Assembly (NCBI GenBank): GCA_002352375.1
Contig: DEIH01000273.1
Coordinates: 2,479 to 14,636, forward strand
Origin: Spirochaeta sp. UBA2779
GTDB lineage: Bacteria > Spirochaetota > Spirochaetia > DSM-2461
Reading direction: 5' to 3'
Length of the DNA stretch: 12,158 nt
Shown: positions 6,416-12,158 of the stretch, piece by piece
How positions within the stretch are numbered: the stretch's first letter is position 1
How the letters are laid out: each line of letters begins with the position of its first letter
Translations under genes and position numbers: made by a program
The notes under the pieces: model-generated
The model's database searches: none
What the model saw: only the letters and a program-made list of their open reading frames with translations
What the model was told of the DNA's origin: nothing

Positions 6416-8611
6416 CTACTCCATCTGATTCCTTTTAATCTTTAAAACAAGCTCACGAAGTGCTTCGGTATTTTTAGCTTTCAGCCATTCGGATTCAAAG
6501 TCGGAGTGCTGAACAATCTGAGCCAGAGATGAGAGAACAACCAGATGAAAATGCCTCTGGTCCATTGAACCCAGCAGGAAAAAGACCGAATGGATGGAAT
6601 CCTTCTCAGAGCTGAATTCAATTCCTTTCTGAGAGCGTATTACCAGCATCTGGAACTTCTCTTTCCCCTCTACAACGACATGGGGAATAGCAAAAAACGG
6701 GCTGAGTGCCGTGGAACTTGATTTTTCTCTTTCCACCAACTTCTCATACAATTGTGCATGGCTGATATCCCCGGATTTTTTGGCCATCTTTTTAGACGCA
6801 ACTTTGAAAAGAGCGTCCAGAGAAGAGCTTTTTTCGTAATCAAGAAAGGTGCAGGACTCGAGAAGATCTTCAAAACGATCTTTTTCAACGACATCTTTTC
6901 CTGAAATAATCTGCTCAAGTTCCGATTCCAGGGAAGGAGATGCCAGCTCCCGGGATGTGATGCGTTCCACAAGTTTTAGCATGTCCCGGTTAATCCGGGA
7001 GTTCCGCTGACCCAAAGCCATGGCCAGATTCACGGTGTACCCTGAGTCAATTCCTGTTTCGATGGAATCCGGGCGGAATCTCTCTTCAAATAAATCAAAG
7101 GTTTTCTCCGCTTCTTTCTCAATTTCATCATTGAAAGCCACAGAAGCTTTCAGCTTATCCATAAAAGCATTGCCGGCGGTATCTGTGTCGAGAAATTCCG
7201 AGAGTTCCTTCTGGTAGGCTTGAAGCTTTGCCGTGGGGTACTTGTCCAATCTGCCGCTAATTCCGGCTTTGAGTATCATTATCTGTTTAAAAACATCGAT
7301 TGGCGAGTACTGGGGTTGTTTGAGAATCTCAGTTAAACGCTCCCCCCGGTTCAGCTGGTTCTTGGTGGAAGCATCAAGTTCTGAAGAAAACTGCATAAAA
7401 GCTGCAAGTTCCCGGAACTGAGCCAGATCGATACGCAGGGAACTGGCGGTTTGTTTCATGGCCTTTATCTGAGCATCACCCCCCACCCGGGAAACGGAGA
7501 TTCCCACATTGATAGCCGGCCGAAGGCCGGAATTGAAAAGATTGGCCTCCAGAAATATCTGACCGTCAGTTATAGATATAACGTTTGTGGGGATGTAGGC
7601 GGAAACATCCCCTTCCTGGGTTTCAACGATTGGAAGGGCGGTTAAAGAACCCGAACCTTTTTCTTCACTCATTTTGGCCGCTCGTTCAAGAAGACGTGAA
7701 TGAAGATAAAAGATGTCCCCGGGATAAGCCTCCCGGCCTGGAGAACGGCGCATCAGCAGGGATAATTCCCGATAAGCCTGGGAGTGTTTAGTCAGATCGT
7801 CAAAGATAACCAGAGCATGGCGGCCGCTGTCCCGGAAATACTCGGCCATTGCAGTTGCGGAATACGGGGCCAGATACTGCAGTGATGCGGGGTCTGATGC
7901 TGTAGCAGCTACAATGGTGGTGTATTCCAGTACCCCCTGCTGACGCAGAGTTTCTGCCAGCTGGACAACAGAGGAGCGTTTCTGCCCGATGGCCACGTAA
8001 AAGCAGTACACTCTGTTCTCTTCTGAAGAACTTTTCTGATTGATGATGGTGTCTATGGCAATAGTGGTTTTCCCGGTACGGCGGTCGCCGATTATCAGTT
8101 CCCGCTGTCCCCGGCCGATGGGAATCATAGCATCAATAGCCTTGATACCGGTCTGCAGAGGTTCAACGACGTTCTGCCTCTCAATTATCCCCGGACCTTT
8201 TACTTCAACCCGATTCTGCCTTTCAGCCCTGATGGGACCTTTCCCGTCCAGGGGGTTTCCCAGAGGATCAACTACCCGGCCCAGAAGGCCTTCCCCGACG
8301 GGAACTTCGGCCACCCTCTCTGTTCGCCTGACTGTGCAGCCCTCACGGACCAGCTCGTAATCCGAAAACAGAATAACACCAACGGTTTCCTCTTCCAGGT
8401 TCATCACAATGCCGTGAACAACCTCATCATCTTCGGTGTCGATTTCCACAAGTTCACCCAAGAGGATGTTATCCAAACCCCATACCTGAGCAATACCGTC
8501 ACCGGCCTGAATTACCCGTCCGATTTCAGTTTCTTCACTTCCAGGTTCAAAACCCGATATCTTCTTTTTAAGGATATCAAGTATTTCAGCCGGTTTTATG
8601 TCATCTCTCAT
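6416..8611 (-). CDS. atpA: ATP synthase F1 alpha subunit fused to a C-terminal PTS EIIA type-2 (PtsN-like) domain
   Basis: Residues 1-512 form a complete alpha subunit, the non-catalytic nucleotide-binding partner of beta. It has the beta-barrel with 'VIQAGDGIAQVWGLDN', the P-loop 'GDRRTGKT' (175-182), Walker B 'HALVIFDDL' (D271/D272) and 'YREL.LL.RRSPGREAYPGDIFY'. The arginine finger lies in 'SVSRVGGDAQ' (R375), and the usual 'LKQPQYSPIDV' comes near 430. Normal alpha subunits stop near 503-515. Here the frame continues to 731. Residues 513-578 are a polar, probably helical linker. Residues 579-731 read as PTS EIIA type 2: 'LYEKLVEREKSSSTAL', 'FAIPHVVV' with the phospho-acceptor-type H644, 'HSVFFLLGS', and 'RHFHLVVLSSLAQIV' with the second conserved H689. 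The glycine-rich loop before IPH is lost (PFF instead of G.G). Frame and downstream spacing (12 bp to gamma) argue for a true fusion. ATG 8611 has AGGAA upstream. Confidence 0.95.
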   Translation of the reverse strand: MRDDIKPAEILDILKKKISGFEPGSEETEIGRVIQAGDGIAQVWGLDNILLGELVEIDTEDDEVVHGIVMNLEEETVGVILFSDYELVREGCTVRRTERVAEVPVGEGLLGRVVDPLGNPLDGKGPIRAERQNRVEVKGPGIIERQNVVEPLQTGIKAIDAMIPIGRGQRELIIGDRRTGKTTIAIDTIINQKSSSEENRVYCFYVAIGQKRSSVVQLAETLRQQGVLEYTTIVAATASDPASLQYLAPYSATAMAEYFRDSGRHALVIFDDLTKHSQAYRELSLLMRRSPGREAYPGDIFYLHSRLLERAAKMSEEKGSGSLTALPIVETQEGDVSAYIPTNVISITDGQIFLEANLFNSGLRPAINVGISVSRVGGDAQIKAMKQTASSLRIDLAQFRELAAFMQFSSELDASTKNQLNRGERLTEILKQPQYSPIDVFKQIMILKAGISGRLDKYPTAKLQAYQKELSEFLDTDTAGNAFMDKLKASVAFNDEIEKEAEKTFDLFEERFRPDSIETGIDSGYTVNLAMALGQRNSRINRDMLKLVERITSRELASPSLESELEQIISGKDVVEKDRFEDLLESCTFLDYEKSSSLDALFKVASKKMAKKSGDISHAQLYEKLVEREKSSSTALSPFFAIPHVVVEGKEKFQMLVIRSQKGIEFSSEKDSIHSVFFLLGSMDQRHFHLVVLSSLAQIVQHSDFESEWLKAKNTEALRELVLKIKRNQME
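6419..6877 (-). other. EIIA (PTS_EIIA_2-like) domain encoded at the 3' end of atpA
   Basis: These are codons 579-731 of the alpha subunit gene. Features of the mannitol/fructose/PtsN EIIA fold in order: an N-terminal helix pair ('FEDLLESCTFLDY', 'LDALFKVASKKMAKKSGDI'), the 'EKLVEREKSSST' helix, and the strand and site 'AIPHVVV' (H644, codon 6680-6682). Next come 'MLVIRSQKGIEFSSEKDSIHSVFFLLGS' in two strands, 'HFHLVVLSSLAQIV' (H689, codon 6545-6547) and a final helix, 'NTEALRELVLKIKR'. From memory, the AIPHxxxEGxxxF and (E/Q)R.FHL..L..IAQI pattern is closest to EIIA-like domains attached to antiporters and permeases rather than to sugar PTS enzymes. Confidence 0.85.
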
Positions 8612-8626
8612 ATTCGTTCCTACTAT

Positions 8627-9166
8627 TTACCCCTGTTTAAGGAGCATTCTCAGTTTTTTTATTCTGCCGGATATGGACAAATCAAGGATTCTGTTCTGCC
8701 GGGTAATCCGGAATCCGCCGATGAGTTTCGGCAGAATTCGGGCCTCCATGCGAACTTTTTTACCGCTATGTTTCTCAAGTCTTGAGATAATTTCATCAAT
8801 CGTTTCAGGTGATATTTCTGCGGCACTTTCAAGAACGGCTGAAATGGTATCACCTTTAATTTCCAGCAATTCAGAGAAGGCCGCAGGAATAAAGGGAATC
8901 CCGGCCAGACGGCCGTTTTCACAAAAGACAAGTATCATCCGGCCTGTAAAATCATGAAGGTATGGAACAAATGCCGTTTCAACAAACTCTTTCTCTTCAG
9001 AACGGTTGTTATGCGGTGAAAGGCAGTAATTCCTTATTTGAGGTGCTTCGGCAATAATCTTTGCCAGGATAGCGATATCACCTTTTACCTCATCAAGAAC
9101 CGATGCCTCTTCTGCGACATCAAAGAGAGCATGTACATAACGCTTTACAACCAGCCGGCCGCTCAT
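8627..9166 (-). CDS. atpH: ATP synthase F1 delta subunit
   Basis: This is the peripheral stalk subunit that sits on top of F1 and ties the alpha N-termini to the b subunits. The protein is 179 residues, normal length. The N-terminal helical domain opens 'VKRYVHALFDVAEEASVLDEV', matching the family (a.rYA.ALf.vA.e.g.ld.v). The C-terminal signature 'ILPKLIGGFRITRQNRILDLSISGRIKKLRMLL' region matches d..liGG.ri...d...D.Sv...L..l. The ATG overlaps the atpF stop codon by 4 bases (ATGA type), so translation is probably coupled. A 15-bp gap leads to atpA. Delta is always the most variable F1 subunit, and the call rests on the two end motifs plus position. Confidence 0.94.
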   Translation of the reverse strand: MSGRLVVKRYVHALFDVAEEASVLDEVKGDIAILAKIIAEAPQIRNYCLSPHNNRSEEKEFVETAFVPYLHDFTGRMILVFCENGRLAGIPFIPAAFSELLEIKGDTISAVLESAAEISPETIDEIISRLEKHSGKKVRMEARILPKLIGGFRITRQNRILDLSISGRIKKLRMLLKQG

Positions 9167-9645
9167 AATTCTTTCACAAGCTCCCGGGAGAATTCCCGTT
9201 CTTTCTCAGTAATAAAGGCCGAACCAATTACCTTTTCCGAGGCATCACAGACAAAGTCAGCCAAATCATCCTGCAATGCCCTCAGCAGGGCTTCCCGTTC
9301 GGCCTCGGCTTTCCTTCGTGCCTGAACCAGAACTTCTTCGGCTTCCTTTTCCGCTTTCTCCAGAAGCCGCTTCTTCAACTCTTCTGCATCCGAACGTGTC
9401 TGGAGCAGCAATTCATCGGCTTCGGAATTGGTTTTTTTCAAAAGTTCTCCGCGCTCAGCTTCAATTTCTACCAGACGTCTTTCTATGGCAGCAGCGTCAT
9501 CAATTGACTTTGCAATGGTTTTCTCTCTTTTTTTCAGGTTCTCCATCAATGGTGGAAAAACAAACTTCCAGAGAATAAAAAAGAGTATTCCGAAGCTTAT
9601 CCATGTCCAGATGACAAGGCCGGGGTCGAGAGTAAAAAGATCCAT
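9163..9645 (-). CDS. atpF: ATP synthase Fo b subunit
   Basis: This is the peripheral stator stalk, which holds F1 still against the rotating c-ring. The protein is 160 residues, the common bacterial length. Residues 1-8 are a short periplasmic end. Residues 9-30 form the single membrane helix ('GLVIWTWISFGILFFILWKFVF'-type pattern). The conserved 'FPPLMENLKKREKTIAKSIDDA' segment marks exit into the cytoplasm. Residues 45-135 form a long charged coiled coil rich in E, K and A, with no predicted break. The C-terminal part, 'ALQDDLADFVCDASEKVIGSAF', is the usual delta-binding end. The gene starts 6 bp after atpE and overlaps atpH by 4 bp. A single b gene is present, so the stator should be a b2 homodimer. 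Confidence 0.95.
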   Translation of the reverse strand: MDLFTLDPGLVIWTWISFGILFFILWKFVFPPLMENLKKREKTIAKSIDDAAAIERRLVEIEAERGELLKKTNSEADELLLQTRSDAEELKKRLLEKAEKEAEEVLVQARRKAEAEREALLRALQDDLADFVCDASEKVIGSAFITEKEREFSRELVKEL

Positions 9646-9651
9646 AACGGC

Positions 9652-9879
9652 TTATTTAAAGACTACCAGCAGAGCAATAATAGCACCGAAGAAGGCCAAG
9701 CCTTCAATCAGGGCTGCCATAAGAATCATATTGGTCCGGATGTCCTTTTTTTCCGAGGGCTGACGTGCAATTGCATCAAGCGCCCTTCCTCCGATAATAC
9801 CGATGCCGATACTTCCTCCGGCAATTCCGATACCTGCTCCAATCACTGCAATTGCCCGGGCCATCATTGATAAATCCAT
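9652..9879 (-). CDS. atpE: ATP synthase Fo c subunit (proton-type)
   Basis: This is the proteolipid that forms the rotating membrane ring. With the ATG at 9879 the protein has 75 residues. Helix 1 (about 6-32) is a glycine-packed stretch (GAGIGIAGGSIGIGIIGG), the polar loop is 'ARQP' (38-41), and helix 2 (about 49-74) carries the ion-binding glutamate E59 in 'LIEGLAFF'. The Na+ ligands known from Ilyobacter-type rings (Gln in helix 1 and the ES/T...Y set around the glutamate) are missing: the aligned residues are I, G, L and F. H+ coupling is therefore expected. An in-frame GTG two codons upstream (9885) is rejected, because its G is the last base of the AGGAG ribosome site. There is a 25-bp gap after atpB and a 6-bp gap to atpF. 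Confidence 0.96.
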   Translation of the reverse strand: MDLSMMARAIAVIGAGIGIAGGSIGIGIIGGRALDAIARQPSEKKDIRTNMILMAALIEGLAFFGAIIALLVVFK

Positions 9880-9884
9880 ATCCA

Positions 9885-9889
9885 CTCCT
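9885..9889 (-). promoter_or_regulatory. Ribosome binding site of atpE
   Basis: On the - strand AGGAG is followed by TGGAT and then ATG, a spacing of five bases. This fixes the atpE start at 9879. The strong site suits the high c-subunit copy number of the ring. Confidence 0.85.
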
Positions 9890-9904
9890 ATTAAAATTCA
9901 ATAT

Positions 9905-10765
9905 TTATTCCCCTTCAGGGGTACTTGCCATCATAATAAAAATACAGCTCAAAAGCGTAAAAACGAATGCCTGAAGTAGTCCTACAAGAACTTCCAGAGT
10001 ATATGTAAAAACAGAGAACGGAACCGAAATAAACCCGAAGAACGGGGTAATTACAAAGATAAGAACCAGAAACGAAAGAATGGCCAGATGCCCGGCAAAC
10101 ATATTGGCGAATAAGCGCAGGCTGAGAACCATAGATTTCGTAAACAGGCTCAAGAGCTCCAGTAACATAACAAAAATACCGATTCCAAGAGGAGTTCCTT
10201 CGGGAAAGAGGTTTTTGAAAAAATGTACAAATCCCAGCCCCTTGAACCCGGCGATAAAGGTAAGCAGAAGAACAATGATTGCCATCGCTGTGGTTACGTT
10301 GATATTTCCAGTTGCCGTTTTAAACGCCGGAATCAGGCCCAGCAGATTCAAAACTGAAAGAAACAGAAACATGGTGGTAAAAAACGGCAGCCATTTCGCA
10401 CCCCGTTCTTCTCCCATAATCGGATAGACGATATCATCCCGGACAAAAATAACCAGGCTCTCCAGTAAAATTGTCCGGGTTTTTGGTTTCAGGTCGCCTC
10501 TTTTTATCCATGCAGAATACAAACCGGTAATGAGAAGTACCGAGAGAACCAGCATCAGACGGTGCATGGTGATACCATGGGGAAGTGTTATCTCCGGAAC
10601 AAAGGGGAAAAGCTCCAACTTATTCCCATCAAGTACATGTTTAAACAACGTTCCGGAAACATCAGGAGATTCAGAGGCAGAGGCTTCTTCTGCAAAAACC
10701 GCAGAGGTTGTCAAAGATGTGAGAATAACAATTAACAATAAGAGATATAGCCTCTTCAGTCTCAT
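9905..10765 (-). CDS. atpB: ATP synthase Fo a subunit
   Basis: This is the static membrane channel that delivers ions to and from the c-ring. The protein is 286 residues. Residues 1-25 look like a cleavable signal peptide (positively charged start, hydrophobic core, VFA|EE), followed by an acidic periplasmic stretch, a layout seen in several non-proteobacterial a subunits. About five or six membrane helices follow. The essential arginine is R217 in 'SLRLFANMFAGHL'. The last helix has the conserved 'VLVGLLQAFVFTLLS' with Q265. A histidine (H226) takes the place of E. coli aE219, a frequent variant. The gene lies 4 bp after the antiporter and 25 bp before atpE. No atpI is seen where it often occurs; the antiporter gene occupies that position. 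Confidence 0.96.
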   Translation of the reverse strand: MRLKRLYLLLLIVILTSLTTSAVFAEEASASESPDVSGTLFKHVLDGNKLELFPFVPEITLPHGITMHRLMLVLSVLLITGLYSAWIKRGDLKPKTRTILLESLVIFVRDDIVYPIMGEERGAKWLPFFTTMFLFLSVLNLLGLIPAFKTATGNINVTTAMAIIVLLLTFIAGFKGLGFVHFFKNLFPEGTPLGIGIFVMLLELLSLFTKSMVLSLRLFANMFAGHLAILSFLVLIFVITPFFGFISVPFSVFTYTLEVLVGLLQAFVFTLLSCIFIMMASTPEGE

Positions 10766-10769
10766 TCCC

Positions 10770-12158
10770 TCAAACCTTCTCCAAAGCGGTCGCCTTGGAT
10801 TTTAATTCCAGCAGCCGACGGGTTATCAGCTGCTGCATTCGTCTGTACTCAATCATCCCGTATACAATCCCATTCTCATCAACTACCGGTATGGAAGACA
10901 GCCCCCGATTCTTGAAGATATCCCGAACCTCCGAGGCTTCAGTATCCGGCCGGCAGATGAATTCGGCTTGATCCATAATATCCAGGGCCAGCAGAAATTC
11001 TGCAATATCAGAAGCGATAAAGGTATCTTTCAGCTTTTCAATTGGAAGAATACCTTTTAAAACACCTTCCTCGTTAACAACCGGATAGTAAAGGTTATCT
11101 CGTTCTGCAAAGATCTTAAGAATTGATTTGATATCTGCATTCTCTTTAATGGTCGGAATATCTTTATCGGCAATATCAGAGGCTCGGCTCTGCCGGATTA
11201 AATCCTCTTCGGTGATATTCAGCCCCACCTCACCGGCCCGGGTGATGGCGAATTTCACCAGCGGCGGACCTGCCAGCTGAACAACAAAGGTGGTAGCTGT
11301 AACAACCATTACAATTGTATCACCCAGAGGACCGAGAAACACCTGACCGGCAACAATGGATAAACCGATGGCCACACCTGCCTGGCTTAAAAGAGAAAAG
11401 GGCAGATACCGTCGAACACTCCGAGGAGCCCTGGATAGCACAGAACCGGTAATAGCTCCGATTGATTTTCCACCAATCCGGCCCAGCAGATAAATCACCG
11501 CCAGTATTACCGTTACTGAAGTTAAACCCTTAATATCAAGCTTTGCTCCCACCATAACAAAAAAGAGGATGAATACCGGCGGTGTGAAGCGCTCAACCAG
11601 ATGGAATGTTTCTTTACTACGCCGGGGCGCAAAGTTGGTAATAAAAAAACCCATGCTCATGGCCGCCAGAATAATATCCACACCCAGAAAGATGGCCAGG
11701 CCGATGAGAAGCAGAATTGCCCCGATTGAAAAGGCCAGGATTTTATCCTCATCGGAAAAGCTGCGGATAACCCTGTAAAGAATAAATCCCATCCCCGCAC
11801 CCATAACTACCGCTATCCCGACTTCCCACACAAGATCCAGCAGGCTGGAGCTAAGACTGACATCCCCTCCATTTCCCATAAGGATACCGACAACGCTGGT
11901 TGAGACGGCAAAAAGCAGCAGGGCCACAGCATCATCCATGGCAACAATACCCAGAATAATGGTAGTTAATGGGCCCTTGGTTTTATTTTCCCAGAGCACG
12001 TCCGTTGTAGCGGCAGGGGCTGTAGCCGAAGAGATAGATCCCATCAGCAGCCCGAGAGAAATCGCAAAAGACCAGTTTTTAAAGAAGAACCAGCTGGCCA
12101 GAGTAATGAGAATTGAGACAACAACAAAAGCCCCGAGGGACTCCATCAACAGAATAGT
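10770..12158 (-). CDS. Cation/proton antiporter (CPA2-like) with C-terminal CBS pair, 5' end outside window
   Basis: The frame is open from the window edge to TGA at 10770-10772, giving 462 residues without the N-terminus. Visible residues 1 to about 305 are hydrophobic and match the monovalent cation:proton antiporter fold. 'SISSATAPAATTDVLWENKTKGPLT' sits where the broken TM4 helix lies, and 'GIVAMDDAVALLLF' has the two adjacent aspartates (visible residues 75-76) of the TM5 ion site. 'LSQAGVAIGLSIVA' and 'FFVMVGAKLDI' are also family segments. A DD pair, as in NapA, usually marks electrogenic Na+/H+ exchange, whereas Kef-type K+ proteins have QD. Two CBS motifs follow, about 325-385 ('YYPVVNEEGVLKGIL') and 390-450 ('SSIPVVDENGIVYGMI'); CBS pairs commonly bind adenine nucleotides. 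It is 4 bp upstream of atpB, so it is probably co-transcribed with the ATP synthase. The ion specificity is an inference. Confidence 0.88.
   Translation of the reverse strand, partial: TILLMESLGAFVVVSILITLASWFFFKNWSFAISLGLLMGSISSATAPAATTDVLWENKTKGPLTTIILGIVAMDDAVALLLFAVSTSVVGILMGNGGDVSLSSSLLDLVWEVGIAVVMGAGMGFILYRVIRSFSDEDKILAFSIGAILLLIGLAIFLGVDIILAAMSMGFFITNFAPRRSKETFHLVERFTPPVFILFFVMVGAKLDIKGLTSVTVILAVIYLLGRIGGKSIGAITGSVLSRAPRSVRRYLPFSLLSQAGVAIGLSIVAGQVFLGPLGDTIVMVVTATTFVVQLAGPPLVKFAITRAGEVGLNITEEDLIRQSRASDIADKDIPTIKENADIKSILKIFAERDNLYYPVVNEEGVLKGILPIEKLKDTFIASDIAEFLLALDIMDQAEFICRPDTEASEVRDIFKNRGLSSIPVVDENGIVYGMIEYRRMQQLITRRLLELKSKATALEKV

Noticed and set aside
6404..6880. EIIA as a separate gene between alpha and gamma
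   Set aside because: No stop codon separates it from alpha, and I see no internal ribosome site with a suitably placed start near residue 575. A fused protein is the simplest reading, though an internal start cannot be wholly excluded.
9880..9885. GTG start two codons before the atpE ATG
   Set aside because: The GTG shares a base with the AGGAG ribosome site, leaving no spacer. The ATG at 9879 is ideally spaced.
12147..12149. TTG as the real start of the antiporter gene
   Set aside because: The frame stays open to the window edge (T-I-L before it), and the protein lacks the N-terminal half of the antiporter core. The true start is outside.

Overview
The window holds two converging gene blocks from what looks like a free-living, moderate-GC bacterium. 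My best guess is a Spirochaetia-type organism. This rests on the style of the signal peptide (MKKALAVLLL...VFA|EG), the TctABC set and the general feel of the proteins. No rRNA or taxonomic marker is present, so the guess is soft.

Left block, + strand. Positions 1-258 are the 3' end of a methyltransferase-type corrinoid (B12-binding) protein, closed by a strong intrinsic terminator (291-321). An AT-rich gap of about 400 bp (259-661) follows. It carries a 121-bp element bounded by perfect 20-bp inverted repeats (376-496), which looks like a MITE or a solo remnant of an insertion sequence. Next comes a complete tripartite tricarboxylate transporter operon: periplasmic binding protein (tctC-like, 662-1615), a hairpin terminator/attenuator (1641-1677), small membrane subunit (tctB-like, 1724-2287) and large membrane subunit (tctA-like, 2299-3795). 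A hairpin at 3829-3859 ends this operon and probably the opposing one.

Right block, - strand, read from high to low coordinates: a CPA2-like cation/proton antiporter with a C-terminal CBS pair (10770-12158, 5' end outside the window), then a full F1Fo ATP synthase operon in the order a, c, b, delta, alpha, gamma, beta, epsilon. Spacing is tight throughout (a 4-nt overlap up to 25 nt), so this is one transcription unit. The antiporter lies immediately upstream of the a subunit.

The outstanding feature is the ATP synthase alpha subunit. At 731 residues it is about 220 longer than usual. Residues 1-512 are a normal alpha subunit. After a linker of about 65 residues, residues 579-731 form a PTS EIIA type-2 (PtsN/mannitol-like) domain that keeps both conserved histidines (H644 and H689). 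At the other end of the operon the epsilon subunit is only 84 residues long and lacks the C-terminal helical hairpin that usually inhibits the enzyme. The c subunit lacks the Na+ ligands, so the enzyme should be H+-coupled. Together with the CBS antiporter, this suggests an ATP synthase operon with built-in metabolic sensing: an EIIA-like module on F1, nucleotide-sensing CBS domains on the antiporter, and no epsilon brake. The domain calls rest on visible motifs. The regulatory story is inference.
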